64,000 nucleotides of DNA from Saprospiraceae bacterium (GCA_016714445.1 JADJNF010000003.1:407602-471601); one strand, 5' to 3'. Positions 8,913 to 18,138 are shown, numbered from the stretch's first letter. Numbers and translations: made by a program. Notes: generated by a model not told the origin, from the letters alone.

Positions 8913-9313
8913 TCACTTTTATATTATCACACGTATTTGATTTTGTAAAACTTACGTTCATCGCACTTTCCCGATTTTATCCTCACTCGCTAGATCACCG
9001 CGCTCGCGGCATATAAAATCGAGAATGAGTAAAAGTTCAAACAGTTTTGTATTGGTGTCATCACTGTTTCATTGTAGCAACAGCTTAGTTCCGCTAAATC
9101 TCTCCGCGTACCGGAACGGCCTGCCCGCTTTAGATTCTACCTTACAGTTTGAATTGTGCTTTACCAAAATGAAAAAAAAATAGTTGCTAAATATAGAAAC
9201 TTTGTTTAACTTTGGTGAAAGTTTAGTTTGAAATTTTTTTGATACTTTCCATTTGAAAGGTGTTATAAGACAAATTAAACCCTAAATATTTTGCATAATT
9301 AAATAAAAAAGAA

Positions 9314-9640
9314 ATGGCGAATAAAGCACTAAAGACTTATACTTTATCCGAAATGAAGGATATGTATATCGGAATAGAAGGAACAAAAGATAGGGAAGAA
9401 TATGAGTATGAACTTAGAATGGATATCATTGGCAAAATGATAAAACAAGCTCGTCAAGAACGGAATTTAACCCAAGAACAATTAGGTGTACTAATTGGTG
9501 TTCAAAAGTCTCAAATATCAAAACTTGAAAGCAGTGCAAATAGTGCAACAATTGATACCGTTATCAAAGTTTTTAAAGCATTAAAAGCTGAAATCAACTT
9601 TCGGGTAAAACTTGAAAATGAATTTGTACAATTAGCATAA
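9314..9640 (+). CDS. XRE-family helix-turn-helix regulator (orphan HigA-like)
   Basis: A 108-residue protein starting at ATG with a good upstream purine tract. Residues ~42-95 form an XRE/Cro HTH: IGKMIKQARQERNLTQEQLG, then VLIGVQKSQISKLES as helix-turn-helix, then SATIDTVIKVFKALKAEINF. The N-terminal extension containing YELRMDIIGKMIKQAR is typical of HigA-type antitoxins from Bacteroidota. The partner HigB toxin is normally directly upstream, but the ~300 bases upstream contain no open frame for it, so this looks like a solitary antitoxin or stand-alone repressor. It is probably DNA-binding and autoregulatory. Family confidence is high; antitoxin status is inferred. Confidence 0.8.
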   Translation: MANKALKTYTLSEMKDMYIGIEGTKDREEYEYELRMDIIGKMIKQARQERNLTQEQLGVLIGVQKSQISKLESSANSATIDTVIKVFKALKAEINFRVKLENEFVQLA

Positions 9641-9683
9641 AATCAAGGGCATGACATAATCATTGCAAGCCCAAACTCATTCT

Positions 9684-9885
9684 CTTGCTCGGCGTAGGTT
9701 GCACCTACGTCGCAGTGTTGCTATGGCTTTGCCATAATTCTTTGCAGCAATGTTGATTTGTTTTACTTTTGCAGATTATGAGTACAGGGTATCAAATGTA
9801 AGATTTGGTAGTTAGTAAATTTGGTACTTCGCAATCAAATTAAAAATTTGGGGTCACTTAGACGTAGGCGCAGCCTACGCCTAGC
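9684..9885 (+). repeat. ~200-bp direct repeat with hairpin ends, copy 1
   Basis: This block is nearly identical to 11615-11816 in the same orientation. It opens with a small hairpin (GTAGGTTGCACCTAC), contains GCTATGGCTTTGCCATAATTC and GATTTGGTAGTTAGTAAAT, and ends with a second hairpin (GTAGGCGCAGCCTAC). There is no coding capacity. The two copies bracket the broken amidohydrolase and the YoeB pair. Confidence 0.9.
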
Positions 9886-9892
9886 ATAGGAG

Positions 9893-10878
9893 TTAATTCT
9901 TCTCAAAAATATTTCGTTTTTTGATTGTCTCAAGCATTTCTGCATCCAAATCTAATTCTTCCTTTAATAACTTGATATACTTTTTACCTGTTCGGAGTGG
10001 AAAATCTGATCCAAAAAGAAAATGTTTGTGACCCATCTTAGAAATCATTTTTTTAAGTTCAGATGAACTAATTTTTCCAGGATATTTCTGATCTAAGATA
10101 GTACCTGATAATTCAAAATAGATGTCTTTATTTACACTAAACTCACTTGTTTTGAAAAAAATGTCAAATTCTTCCAAAACATCCAAAGTTGCTTTATAAA
10201 GTCCTCCTGCACCACCGCAGTGAGCAAAAATGATGGTCTGTTTATTATGATTGCATAGGAAGTTTTTTATAAACTGTTTTGCCATGCCTGAACCATTGGT
10301 AAAATCTGTAATATTCATGTGGATCAAAACAGGGATGTTCTTTTCGGATAAAAAAACCAGAATCTCAGATATACTTTCTTGGGTTTTTGCGTCGTTCAAA
10401 TCAATCTGGTTGCTCTGAAAATGGAACTTTATTCCATCTAAGTTTAAATCATTTATACACCTTACAGTTTCATCCAGGGCAAACTCCCACGATGGATTAA
10501 TTCCGCAAAATCCGTAAAAACTATTTCGATCTGAATTGACTATTTTGTTTAAAAATTGTTTTCTCTTTTTACAAAGTCGTACAATTTCAAAGAATCATCA
10601 TTTTCTGAGTCTATTTGAATGGCATATGGTGCTGATATCAAAACCAATTTATCGCTGTTGTTTGCCTTTATTTTATCAACTTTAGAGCAGGACTCTTCCA
10701 CACAATTAACTTCAAAAGTTTCGCCTTGAAATATAAATCCTCGATTAGCCAGATTATGAAGCAAATCATCACTAAAAATATGTACATGATAATCAATAGT
10801 TTTTAGATCCTGGCCCAGACAAAGATTTTCTGAAATTGAAATAATTCCGCATATTAAAATAATCTTTATGTTTGTCAT
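9893..10878 (-). pseudogene. Secreted amidohydrolase-family protein, frameshifted
   Basis: Two adjacent minus-strand frames together make one metal-dependent hydrolase of the amidohydrolase family (PF04909-like). The first part (from ATG at 10878) begins with a signal sequence (MTNIKIILICGIISISENLC) and has the metal-binding start IDYHVHIFSD. It stops after DFVKRENNF at about 10549. The second part continues without an ATG in another frame as FLNKIVNSDRNSFYGFCGIN, through GIKFHF, VLIHMNIT and IIFAHCGG, to FLFGSDFP, the canonical C-terminal Asp motif. The break lies at ~10553-10570 beside short runs of A and T, consistent with a one-base indel. The substrate is unknown. It lies inside the interval bounded by the two ~200-bp repeats. 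A sequencing error is possible. Confidence 0.8.
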
Positions 10879-10993
10879 TTCTGCTAAAATTTCTATCAAT
10901 CGTAAAACCTTTATATCTCCTCTCTAGGCGAAGTGATTAATAGTATAAGTAATTTGGCTTTGCCATTAATCAGGAGTGGAATAAATGACTTGC

Positions 10994-11032
10994 ACCAAAG
11001 CCACATAATATTTAAAATTGTATGGCTTTGGT
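10994..11032 (-). terminator. Hairpin downstream of the YoeB gene
   Basis: Perfect 10-bp arms ACCAAAGCCA (10994-11003) and TGGCTTTGGT (11023-11032) enclose a 19-base AT-rich loop directly after the toxin stop codon. The following T-run is weak on the minus strand, so terminator function is only likely. Confidence 0.5.
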
Positions 11033-11036
11033 TTTC

Positions 11037-11297
11037 TCAAATATAATGCCCTTTAGCTGAAAGGATTAAAACCTTATCATCTGTAATTTCATAAACTAAT
11101 CTATGTTCTTTATTGATTCTACGGGACCAGACACCAGATAGACTATGTTTTAATGGTTCGGGTTTACCAAGACCAGTGTGTGGATGAATTATTATATCAT
11201 CGACGAGTTGTGCAATCTTTTTAAGGATGGGTTTATTCCCTGTTGAAATCCAATACTGTAGATCATCTTCTGCATCTGGTAGGAAGATTATTTCCAT
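11037..11297 (-). CDS. yoeB: Txe/YoeB family toxin (ribosome-dependent mRNA interferase)
   Basis: This 86-residue protein is full length for the Txe/YoeB family. The sequence follows the E. coli YoeB pattern closely: PDAEDDLQYWISTG, LKKIAQLVDDI, GLGKPEPLKHSLSGVWSRR, INKEHRLVYEI and the final GHY. The residues expected at the YoeB active site are present: Glu47, Arg66, His84 and Tyr85. YoeB cleaves mRNA in the ribosomal A site when freed from its antitoxin. Its start overlaps the last 10 bases of the upstream antitoxin gene, as expected for translational coupling in a type II module. The gene lies between the two ~200-bp repeats, which suggests acquisition as a unit. Confidence 0.92.
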   Translation of the reverse strand: MEIIFLPDAEDDLQYWISTGNKPILKKIAQLVDDIIIHPHTGLGKPEPLKHSLSGVWSRRINKEHRLVYEITDDKVLILSAKGHYI

Positions 11298-11506
11298 AAA
11301 GCATTTAGTTGGTCACTAGTATAAACTTTGCCTTTGCCATTTTTGTAATCTTGTCTGGCATTTTCAATCTTTGCCACAAAATCAGGATCGTAAGATTCGT
11401 CTTTAGAAAACTCAAATTTGATTTTTAAAGCTTCTAAAAAGGCCTTTATAACAGTAAGTTGTTCACTTGTTTGCGGGTGAACGATTAAAACGTCTTGATT
11501 TTTCAT
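11288..11506 (-). CDS. Antitoxin of the YoeB module (DUF2683-like)
   Basis: A 72-residue protein directly upstream of, and overlapping, the YoeB-type toxin. It does not look like the Phd/YefM antitoxin usually paired with YoeB. Residues ~1-30 (VLIVHPQTSEQLTVIKAFLE) resemble the short DUF2683-type antitoxins found in Bacteroidota. The middle is acidic (KFEFSKDESYDPDFVAKI), and the C terminus (KGKVYTSDQLNALW) is a plausible toxin-binding tail. Function is assigned from position, size and the overlap of 10 bases with the toxin. It presumably neutralises the toxin and autoregulates the pair, but no recognisable DNA-binding motif is obvious. Confidence 0.75.
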   Translation of the reverse strand: MKNQDVLIVHPQTSEQLTVIKAFLEALKIKFEFSKDESYDPDFVAKIENARQDYKNGKGKVYTSDQLNALWK

Positions 11507-11614
11507 GATTATAAAAATTTACGTACGAATTGAAACACAAACATACAAACCAATTAGCATATTAATTTGTTTCCAGCAAATATTCATTTTTTATGAGTAA
11601 TAATATGTTAAGTC

Positions 11615-11816
11615 CTTGCTCGGGTAGTTTGCACCTACGTCGCAGTGTTGCTATGGCTTTGCCATAATTCTTTGCAGCAATGTTGATTTGTTTTACTTTT
11701 GCAAATTATGAGTATAGGATATCAAATGCAAGATTTGGTAGTTAGTAAATTTGGTACTTCGCAATCAAATTAAAAATTTGGCAACACTTAGACGTAGGCG
11801 CTGTCTACGCCTAGCG
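11615..11816 (+). repeat. ~200-bp direct repeat with hairpin ends, copy 2
   Basis: Second copy of 9684-9885. The right end hairpin is degraded here (GTAGGCGCTGTCTAC) and the left hairpin partly lost, so this copy looks older or less constrained at its ends, while the ~150-bp centre is almost unchanged. It ends 18 bases from the stop codon of the GH3 gene. Confidence 0.9.
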
Positions 11817-11833
11817 GGTTTTCTAAAATTTAA

Positions 11834-14467
11834 TCAATTGTAAATATCAATAAATGTAAGCACACCATTTTGACTATTTATTGGCTGTTTACTTTGTTGT
11901 CCTCCACCAATTGTTATTTCTATACCGCCTGATGGTTGATACAATTGACCACTTTCATTCACAATACTCAGATCTTCAGGTGTCAATACGAAAGTAATTT
12001 TTCTGCTTTCACCCGCTTTCAAATGAATTCTTTGAAAGCCTTTTAAGGCTCTGATGGGTTTTTTGATGTCCCTTGCAGTGTGCGAAACATAACATTGCAC
12101 GACTTCTTCACCGTCTTTTTTACCTGTATTGGTGACCCTGGCTTTGATAGTGACAGGTTTTCCTTTTTTATTATTTTTTGTGGTTACTATTTTGCTGTAT
12201 TTAAAGGTCGTGTAACTCAGCCCATACCCAAATGGATACAAGGCTTCACCCGTAAAATATCTGTACGTCCTGTTGCTCATATCATAATCCTTAAAACCTG
12301 GCAAATCGCTGTCTGATTTATAAAATGTCACGGGCAATCTACCCGCAGGATTATAATCACCAAACAAAACATCTGTTATGGCTGCGCCTGCTGCTTGCCC
12401 ACCATACCACGCATTGAGAATGGCAGGAATGTTTTTGTCTTCTTCAGGTATAGCGATAGCACTACCTGTCATCATGACGAAAACGACTGGTTTGCCACTT
12501 TTTTTGAGTGCTTTCATACATCGGGTTTGGATATCTGGCAGCATAATCGTCGTGCGATCTCCACCATCAAAACCGGGGAAGTTGACTTTCATCTCTTCAC
12601 CTTCCAATTGTGGCGAGATACCACCTGCAAATATAAATACATCTGCATCTTTGTGTTTGGCAACCAAGGCGTCCATGTCTGTTTTGACAAAATTGCCACC
12701 ACGCAGTTTGATGGCAGCATTGCCTTCACTTTGTCTTTGTTCGACGACGATCTTATACTTTTTATTGGCTTCTACATCCAAGGAAAACTGTTTTGCACCC
12801 CAACGATTTCTCGTCCAGGCGTCGATAAATAAAGAGTCATCTATGTACAATTTGTAGCCATCATCTCCTTCGATTTCAAAATTCATTTTTTCGGTTTTTT
12901 TGGTGGTTAGTACTGTGGAATACCTGGCTGAAAAATGAAAAGATGGTACACCTACAGCTGGCGACTGACCTTCTGTATAGAAATGATTGAGCGTTTTATC
13001 TTTTTTGGTTACCACAGGATTGTCCGATAAATCTTCATTGTCGAAATATTCCGCTTTGATGCCGGGTTTGCCGTCCGAACTCAACAGATCTGCAATATCA
13101 TAATACACCATCAGCGTATCATTGGTGAAATTGATGGCTTGTTCATATACGATGTTGACGTCTTTGCCCAACTTCCTTTTTAATCCATCCAATAGCGTGA
13201 TCGGATCAGAAGGCATACCATTATAATTTCCAAGGATAGAAATGCGATTGTCACCGTTTGGACCGAGTACGACAATCTTTTTCAAGTTCTTTTTTAGTGG
13301 CAATGTATTTTTTTCATTCTTTAATAATACGATGGATTGTTGCGCCATCTTCAAAGCATGTTTTTGGTGATCTGCTGCTTCCAATACACTAGCAGGTGTT
13401 TGTGCATATTTCACCATAGATGGTGGATCAAACATTCCCAATTTTAGTCTGGTGAGAAACAATCTTTTTAACGAAGCGTCGATGTAAGATTCCTTGATCA
13501 GTCCATTTTTTACACCATCGACCAAAGCCAAATATACATCTACACCACATTCCAAATCGGTGCCATGAATGACGGCATCGACCGCTGCGGTGACCTTATC
13601 AGGATGGGTTTTATGGTACTTAAAAAAGTCGTCTATCGCCCAGCAATCACTCGTCACATATCCATCAAATTTCCACTGATTGCGCAAAATATCATTCATC
13701 AATGGATCACTTCCACAACACGGTTGTCCTTGGTATGCATTGTAGGCACACATGACACCTTCCACATTCGCCTTGGTAATCAACTCTTTAAATGCAGGAA
13801 GATAGGTGTCCCAAAGATCGTAATCACTTGGACTGAAATTGTCAGAATGTCGCGATGGTTCCGGACCACTATGTACGGCGTAATGTTTGGCACAAGCTGC
13901 TGCTTTCATATATTTCGGATCATCGCCTTGTAAACCCCGAACAAAAGCTGCACCCAATTTTGCGGTAAGGAATGGATCTTCGCCATACGTCTCCTGACCG
14001 CGTCCCCACCTGGGATCTCTGAAAATATTGATATTCGGCGTCCAATACGTCAAACCCATATATCGCTCATTGTTCCTGCCAAGTTCGGTGGCTTTGTTGT
14101 GTACAGCGCGACCTTCCAGTGCAGAATAATTGGCCATCATTTTGAGCGAAGTCGTATCCCAAGTCGCTGCCATCGCAATAGCTTGTGGATAAGAAGTGGT
14201 GTTGAAAGGTGTACGTGCGACGCCATGTAGCACTTCATTCCACCAATCATAAGCGGGAATGTGGTATCTTTCAATTGCAGGTGCATGGTTGAGCATTTGA
14301 CCTACTTTTTCTTCCAGGGTCAGGCGTGAGACGATGTCTTCAGCCCGTTGTTCGAACGAAAGATTGGTATTCCAAAAGGGGATTTCTTTTGATGACTGAC
14401 TATATAAAATCTGGCCTAAAAAGAGCACAGATAGACTTACTATAATATATTTTATCATGACTGGCAT
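11834..14467 (-). CDS. GH3 beta-glycosidase with PA14 insert (likely beta-xylosidase)
   Basis: An 877-residue exported enzyme (signal around MIKYIIVSLSVLFLGQILYS; a second in-frame ATG at 14458 is an equally good start). Residues ~45-350 are the GH3 barrel, with TYWTPNINIFRDPRWGRGQE, the substrate-binding KH pair in CAKHYAVHSG (194-195) and the nucleophile Asp274 in GYVTSDCWAI. Residues ~375-455 and ~605-745 are the alpha/beta sandwich, interrupted by a PA14-type insert (~465-605: IKAEYFDN ... EGDDGYKLYIDD). A fibronectin-III-like domain ends the protein. This layout is common in GH3 xylosidases and glucosidases that trim oligosaccharides from the non-reducing end. In this operon beta-xylosidase is the best guess. 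It is the last gene of the minus-strand xylan operon, 17 bases after the DUF1593 gene. Confidence 0.92.
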   Translation of the reverse strand: MPVMIKYIIVSLSVLFLGQILYSQSSKEIPFWNTNLSFEQRAEDIVSRLTLEEKVGQMLNHAPAIERYHIPAYDWWNEVLHGVARTPFNTTSYPQAIAMAATWDTTSLKMMANYSALEGRAVHNKATELGRNNERYMGLTYWTPNINIFRDPRWGRGQETYGEDPFLTAKLGAAFVRGLQGDDPKYMKAAACAKHYAVHSGPEPSRHSDNFSPSDYDLWDTYLPAFKELITKANVEGVMCAYNAYQGQPCCGSDPLMNDILRNQWKFDGYVTSDCWAIDDFFKYHKTHPDKVTAAVDAVIHGTDLECGVDVYLALVDGVKNGLIKESYIDASLKRLFLTRLKLGMFDPPSMVKYAQTPASVLEAADHQKHALKMAQQSIVLLKNEKNTLPLKKNLKKIVVLGPNGDNRISILGNYNGMPSDPITLLDGLKRKLGKDVNIVYEQAINFTNDTLMVYYDIADLLSSDGKPGIKAEYFDNEDLSDNPVVTKKDKTLNHFYTEGQSPAVGVPSFHFSARYSTVLTTKKTEKMNFEIEGDDGYKLYIDDSLFIDAWTRNRWGAKQFSLDVEANKKYKIVVEQRQSEGNAAIKLRGGNFVKTDMDALVAKHKDADVFIFAGGISPQLEGEEMKVNFPGFDGGDRTTIMLPDIQTRCMKALKKSGKPVVFVMMTGSAIAIPEEDKNIPAILNAWYGGQAAGAAITDVLFGDYNPAGRLPVTFYKSDSDLPGFKDYDMSNRTYRYFTGEALYPFGYGLSYTTFKYSKIVTTKNNKKGKPVTIKARVTNTGKKDGEEVVQCYVSHTARDIKKPIRALKGFQRIHLKAGESRKITFVLTPEDLSIVNESGQLYQPSGGIEITIGGGQQSKQPINSQNGVLTFIDIYN

Positions 14468-14484
14468 TTTTGATTTACAATTGG

Positions 14485-15912
14485 TTATTTTGGCAAAATA
14501 GTTACAACTACTCTTTTATATCTTGATAAAGCAGGTGTCCCTTTATCGGTTACTTTTAGTATGATATGTAATGTTTCTTTTTTATCTACGGCTGGTGCTG
14601 TAATGGTAACATTATTATAATTTTCCGGTGAAATGTTTAATGGTATTTTATATGTACCAGCTTCCGGATAGTCAAACCATAAATAACTGAAACTATCACC
14701 ATCGGGATCATAACTTTCTGATGCGTCAAGTCCAAAATTCTGACCGGATGTAACTGTAATGTTATCTTCCTGATTTATAACGGGCACAGGTGGATGGTTT
14801 GCGTTTTCATAAGTGGACGTGCACCAATCCATCCTTGCAGCAAAATCGTTTTGGAAGTCTTCTCTCCACCGCCAAAGGGTAACTTTGTTGTCAAAAAATT
14901 TCGTACTATCTAGTTTGATGACCCTTCCCCAATTATTTGGTATAAACTGTTGGTAATTATCTGATGCATTCGTCCAAACAGGTCTGGTTTCAGGCTCAAA
15001 AGGTACACCTGAAATGCCTTTTTTTTGTTTACTGAAATCAGGTAAATACAATTCATATCGGCCTCCCCATCCACCCCAATTTGGATGTTCAGGATTGTTT
15101 AATCCATTTATAATCAGATGTAAGAAAGCAGGTGAATCACCTTCTACACCCCAGGATACATCAGGGTAGGTTGCTCCTAGTGGCCCATGATTTTGCTGGA
15201 TATTTTGTGCAATCCATTGGTTACTTATTTCATTATTGCTAATGCCTTTGACTACTGTATTGATAGCGCTCCAGGTTGCTGTACTGTATTCATCGCCGGG
15301 ACTGACTATATAATGCAGGTCCGGAAATGTATTTCGCATCCAGATACCACTATCGTCCTGATCGGAAATCGTATAAACTCTAAGTTTTGATACAAGTCGT
15401 TTTAATTCAGATGTTTTTTTGGTTTCTTTAAGTTTAAATAATGTTTGTGCCAATGTATTTGCACCACCCCAAATAGAAATATGCAATGGTCTTGGATCAT
15501 TATCTTCCAGTATTTTTATAATCCATTCCGAACCTTCAGAATCCTGATCTTTTCCGACGGCCAACATACCATATTTAGGAAGACCTTGTTTTACAATTGA
15601 TAATAATGAATCATGATGAGGAAAGCCTGATTCGTGTTTATTAAGATTTTTCTGGATACGTCCATAAGTTCGTATGATTTTTTTGATTGATTCAGGAGCC
15701 ACTCTGTTTTTTTGCCAGCAAGATGTGGTTGCTATCATTCCTTTAATGTCTATTTGATTGGCATACAAAAGCAACCTAACAAAAGATTGTGCATCGTCAG
15801 GATCAGCTTCAATATCAGACAGAATAATGACTCTGTTTTTTATTTGAGAATATCCGTTTTCAGATGGAAAGAAGAAGAATATTGAAAGTAAAAGAATGAA
15901 TGATGCTTTCAT
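14485..15912 (-). CDS. Secreted DUF1593 protein (nucleoside-hydrolase-like fold)
   Basis: A 475-residue protein with signal peptide MKASFILLLSIFFFFPSENG. Residues ~27-330 match DUF1593: RVIILSDIEADPDDAQSFVR resembles the Asp-rich calcium site of nucleoside hydrolases, followed by IKGMIATTSCW, SIWGGANTLAQTLFKL and WGRYELYLPDF-type text. The C-terminal ~90 residues (VTSGQNFGLDASESYDPDGD ...) form an Ig/PKD-like beta domain. Members are often described as cellulose-binding or carbohydrate-related, but I know of no established reaction. Here it sits between a GntP permease (18 bp) and a GH3 xylosidase (17 bp) in a xylan operon, which argues for a saccharide or glycoconjugate substrate. Family call is strong and function open. 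Confidence 0.85.
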   Translation of the reverse strand: MKASFILLLSIFFFFPSENGYSQIKNRVIILSDIEADPDDAQSFVRLLLYANQIDIKGMIATTSCWQKNRVAPESIKKIIRTYGRIQKNLNKHESGFPHHDSLLSIVKQGLPKYGMLAVGKDQDSEGSEWIIKILEDNDPRPLHISIWGGANTLAQTLFKLKETKKTSELKRLVSKLRVYTISDQDDSGIWMRNTFPDLHYIVSPGDEYSTATWSAINTVVKGISNNEISNQWIAQNIQQNHGPLGATYPDVSWGVEGDSPAFLHLIINGLNNPEHPNWGGWGGRYELYLPDFSKQKKGISGVPFEPETRPVWTNASDNYQQFIPNNWGRVIKLDSTKFFDNKVTLWRWREDFQNDFAARMDWCTSTYENANHPPVPVINQEDNITVTSGQNFGLDASESYDPDGDSFSYLWFDYPEAGTYKIPLNISPENYNNVTITAPAVDKKETLHIILKVTDKGTPALSRYKRVVVTILPK

Positions 15913-15930
15913 GACTACGATGCTATTTTT

Positions 15931-17241
15931 TTAAATAAAAATATCCAAAATCACGACACCTATCAGGCCAACGATGGAAATAATAGACTCCATGATCGTC
16001 CAGGATAGTAGGGTTTGTTTGAGCGAGAGATTAAAAAATTCTTTGAACATCCAAAAGCCAGAATCATTGATATGTGAGCCAAAAACACTTCCCGCACCTA
16101 CGGCAAGCACCATGAGTTCAGGACTGACAGTGCCTGTGATTAGTGGCGACACAATGCCTGCTGCTGTTATACCTGCTACTGTCGCCGAACCAATAGTAAT
16201 TCTCAATAATGCCGTAATCACCCAGGCAAATAAAATAGGCGACATGTTCCACTCTGATGAAAATGCTGCTATATAATCGCTCGATCCGCTTTCGGTCAAT
16301 ACCTGTTTGAATACACCGCCTGCAGTGATGATCAAAATGATGACTGCAATACCTGAAATGGCATCGTGTACCCATTTCATTTGTGTTTCCAGGTCTATTT
16401 TATTTCTGATACCAAAATAATACAATGCAGTCAACACAGAAAGCAATAATGCGATGGTGGAATCTCCAATGAATGTAAAAATGGATCTAAAAACAGATGT
16501 TTCAGGCAGAAAAGTATTGGCCAAAACAGCCGTGGCAATCAGGATAACTGGAAGTAAGGCAACTAAAAAACTAGGCAAAGCTGGTGGTAACGTAGTAAAA
16601 TTTTTTTTGTCAAAATTGCCAAAAATAGGATTGTCTTCTACTTGAAAATTGCGTAAAAACTTGCTAAAAAACGGTCCTGCCATTATCACAGCGGGAATGG
16701 CCAATAGTACACCATACATCAATGTTTTGCCCATGTCTGCTTGAAAGGCATTGACCAGAACCACAGGTCCGGGATGTGGTGGTAAAAAACAATGGGTCGT
16801 AGAAAGTGATGCAGCCATTGGTATGGCAATGTACAATAAAGGCAGTTTGGTTTTGCGTGCCAGGTTAAAAACCAAAGGGACTAAAATGACAAATCCTGCA
16901 TTGTAATACAAAGGAATTCCTATCAGAAAACCGGTAAGCAAAACCGACCATTGAATATTTTTTTCGCCAAAACTATCTATTAAAGTCGTAGAAATTCTTT
17001 CTGCAGCACCACTTACTTCCAGTATTTTGCCTAAAGCTGCACCCAAACAAATGATGAGCGCCAAGCCACCTAATGTGCTTCCTACGCCTTTCTCTATGGA
17101 TGCCAACAGCGATTTTACATCCATACCCAATAGCAACCCTGCCGTAATAGCAACGATCAAAAGAGATAGGAACGGACTTACTTTTTTGGTCGTGAGAAAT
17201 ACCTGAAAAGCTATGCAGAATAATAGAATTAAGACGATCAT
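15931..17241 (-). CDS. GntP-family sugar-acid:H+ symporter
   Basis: A 436-residue integral membrane protein with about 12 hydrophobic segments. It shows GntP features: GGLALIICLGAALGKILEVSGAAERI, a following IPLYYNAGFVILVPLVF, and AASLSTTHCFLPPHPGPV (the H-PPHPGP loop), with IGSATVAGITAAGIVSPL and GAGSVFGSHINDSGFWMFKEF near the C terminus. The family imports gluconate and related aldonates. Because it is next to two sugar-acid dehydratase genes (4 bases after the FAH-fold gene), its substrate is more likely a pentonate such as xylonate or arabinonate than gluconate. That is inference. Topology and family are clear. Confidence 0.92.
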   Translation of the reverse strand: MIVLILLFCIAFQVFLTTKKVSPFLSLLIVAITAGLLLGMDVKSLLASIEKGVGSTLGGLALIICLGAALGKILEVSGAAERISTTLIDSFGEKNIQWSVLLTGFLIGIPLYYNAGFVILVPLVFNLARKTKLPLLYIAIPMAASLSTTHCFLPPHPGPVVLVNAFQADMGKTLMYGVLLAIPAVIMAGPFFSKFLRNFQVEDNPIFGNFDKKNFTTLPPALPSFLVALLPVILIATAVLANTFLPETSVFRSIFTFIGDSTIALLLSVLTALYYFGIRNKIDLETQMKWVHDAISGIAVIILIITAGGVFKQVLTESGSSDYIAAFSSEWNMSPILFAWVITALLRITIGSATVAGITAAGIVSPLITGTVSPELMVLAVGAGSVFGSHINDSGFWMFKEFFNLSLKQTLLSWTIMESIISIVGLIGVVILDIFI

Positions 17242-17245
17242 AAAG

Positions 17246-18082
17246 CTACATTTTATCTGTTTTGACTGTGTTGGTTAAGGTGCCAATGCCGTCAATGGCA
17301 ATGTGGACAATATCTCCTTGTTGCAAGGTAAAATCATTAGGCGGAACGATGCCTGTCCCTGTCATTATGAAACAACCAAAGGGGAAACTACATTCTTTGT
17401 AAACATAAGAGACCAATTCTTCTGCCTTTCTTTTCATTTGTGACAATTCCACTTCTCCTGTAAAAACGGATACATTATTTCTTACGATTTCCAAATGAAT
17501 TTTGGTATTTGTATCATCAAAAGGATTGGTCAGCGATAAACACGGACCTAAGGCTGCGCAAGCGTCATACGTTTTTGCTTGTGGTAGATATAATGGATTT
17601 TCTCCTTCGATACTTCGGCTGCTCATATCGTTTCCGATAGTATAAGCGATGATTTTTCCTGATGGAGAAACTACGAGTGTAAATTCTGGTTCGGGTACAT
17701 CCCAGGTAGAGTCTTGTCTTATTCTGATGCCTTCCTGATGGCCCACGATACGAGAAGGGTTTGCTTTGAAAAACACTTCGGGTCTGTCTGCATGATATAC
17801 TTTTTCATAAAAATCGCTGCCACCGCTTGTTTTGCTTTCTTCTTGTCTGCCTAATTTGCTTCGTAAGTATGTGACACCACAAGCCCAAAGTTCCTGATTG
17901 TCTCCGATTGGTTTTAAAATTTTGTGGTCTTGTAATTGAGTAGGTTGACCCTTGTCTAAAAGATCAGTAAGATAAGTACGCAGATCATCCTGAATGAGTA
18001 AAACATTCCAATCTAAATGGATGAACTTATAAGTATTTCCATCAAAAATTATCGCGCCATTGTTTACTCGATATATTTTCAT
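17246..18082 (-). CDS. FAH-fold hydrolyase, probable 2-keto-3-deoxy-pentonate dehydratase
   Basis: A 278-residue cytosolic protein of the fumarylacetoacetate hydrolase superfamily. The metal-binding triad is visible as the Glu pair in VPEPEFTLVV (131/133) and Asp152 in IGNDMSSRSIEG. KTYDACAALGPC and the late IMTGTGIVPPNDF loop fit the subgroup that includes 2-keto-3-deoxy-arabinonate/xylonate dehydratase, which converts the keto-deoxy acid to 2-oxoglutarate semialdehyde. The neighbours support this: GntP permease 4 bp downstream and an IlvD/Edd dehydratase upstream. Other FAH-family reactions (acylpyruvate hydrolase, oxaloacetate decarboxylase) cannot be excluded by sequence. The 229-bp gap before it holds a palindromic repeat. 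Confidence 0.8.
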   Translation of the reverse strand: MKIYRVNNGAIIFDGNTYKFIHLDWNVLLIQDDLRTYLTDLLDKGQPTQLQDHKILKPIGDNQELWACGVTYLRSKLGRQEESKTSGGSDFYEKVYHADRPEVFFKANPSRIVGHQEGIRIRQDSTWDVPEPEFTLVVSPSGKIIAYTIGNDMSSRSIEGENPLYLPQAKTYDACAALGPCLSLTNPFDDTNTKIHLEIVRNNVSVFTGEVELSQMKRKAEELVSYVYKECSFPFGCFIMTGTGIVPPNDFTLQQGDIVHIAIDGIGTLTNTVKTDKM

Positions 18083-18138
18083 TGAAGGGTTTAATTGTTT
18101 AATGTTTAAAGTTTAAATTTAATCGACTTCTCTGCATT

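Noticed and set aside
8755..8961. 68-codon minus-strand open frame
   Set aside because: It is the translation of the hairpin/REP-like cluster; this repeat text yields similar spurious frames wherever it occurs in Bacteroidota.
9000..9313. HigB-type toxin upstream of the HTH gene
   Set aside because: No open frame of suitable length or motif is present there on the plus strand.
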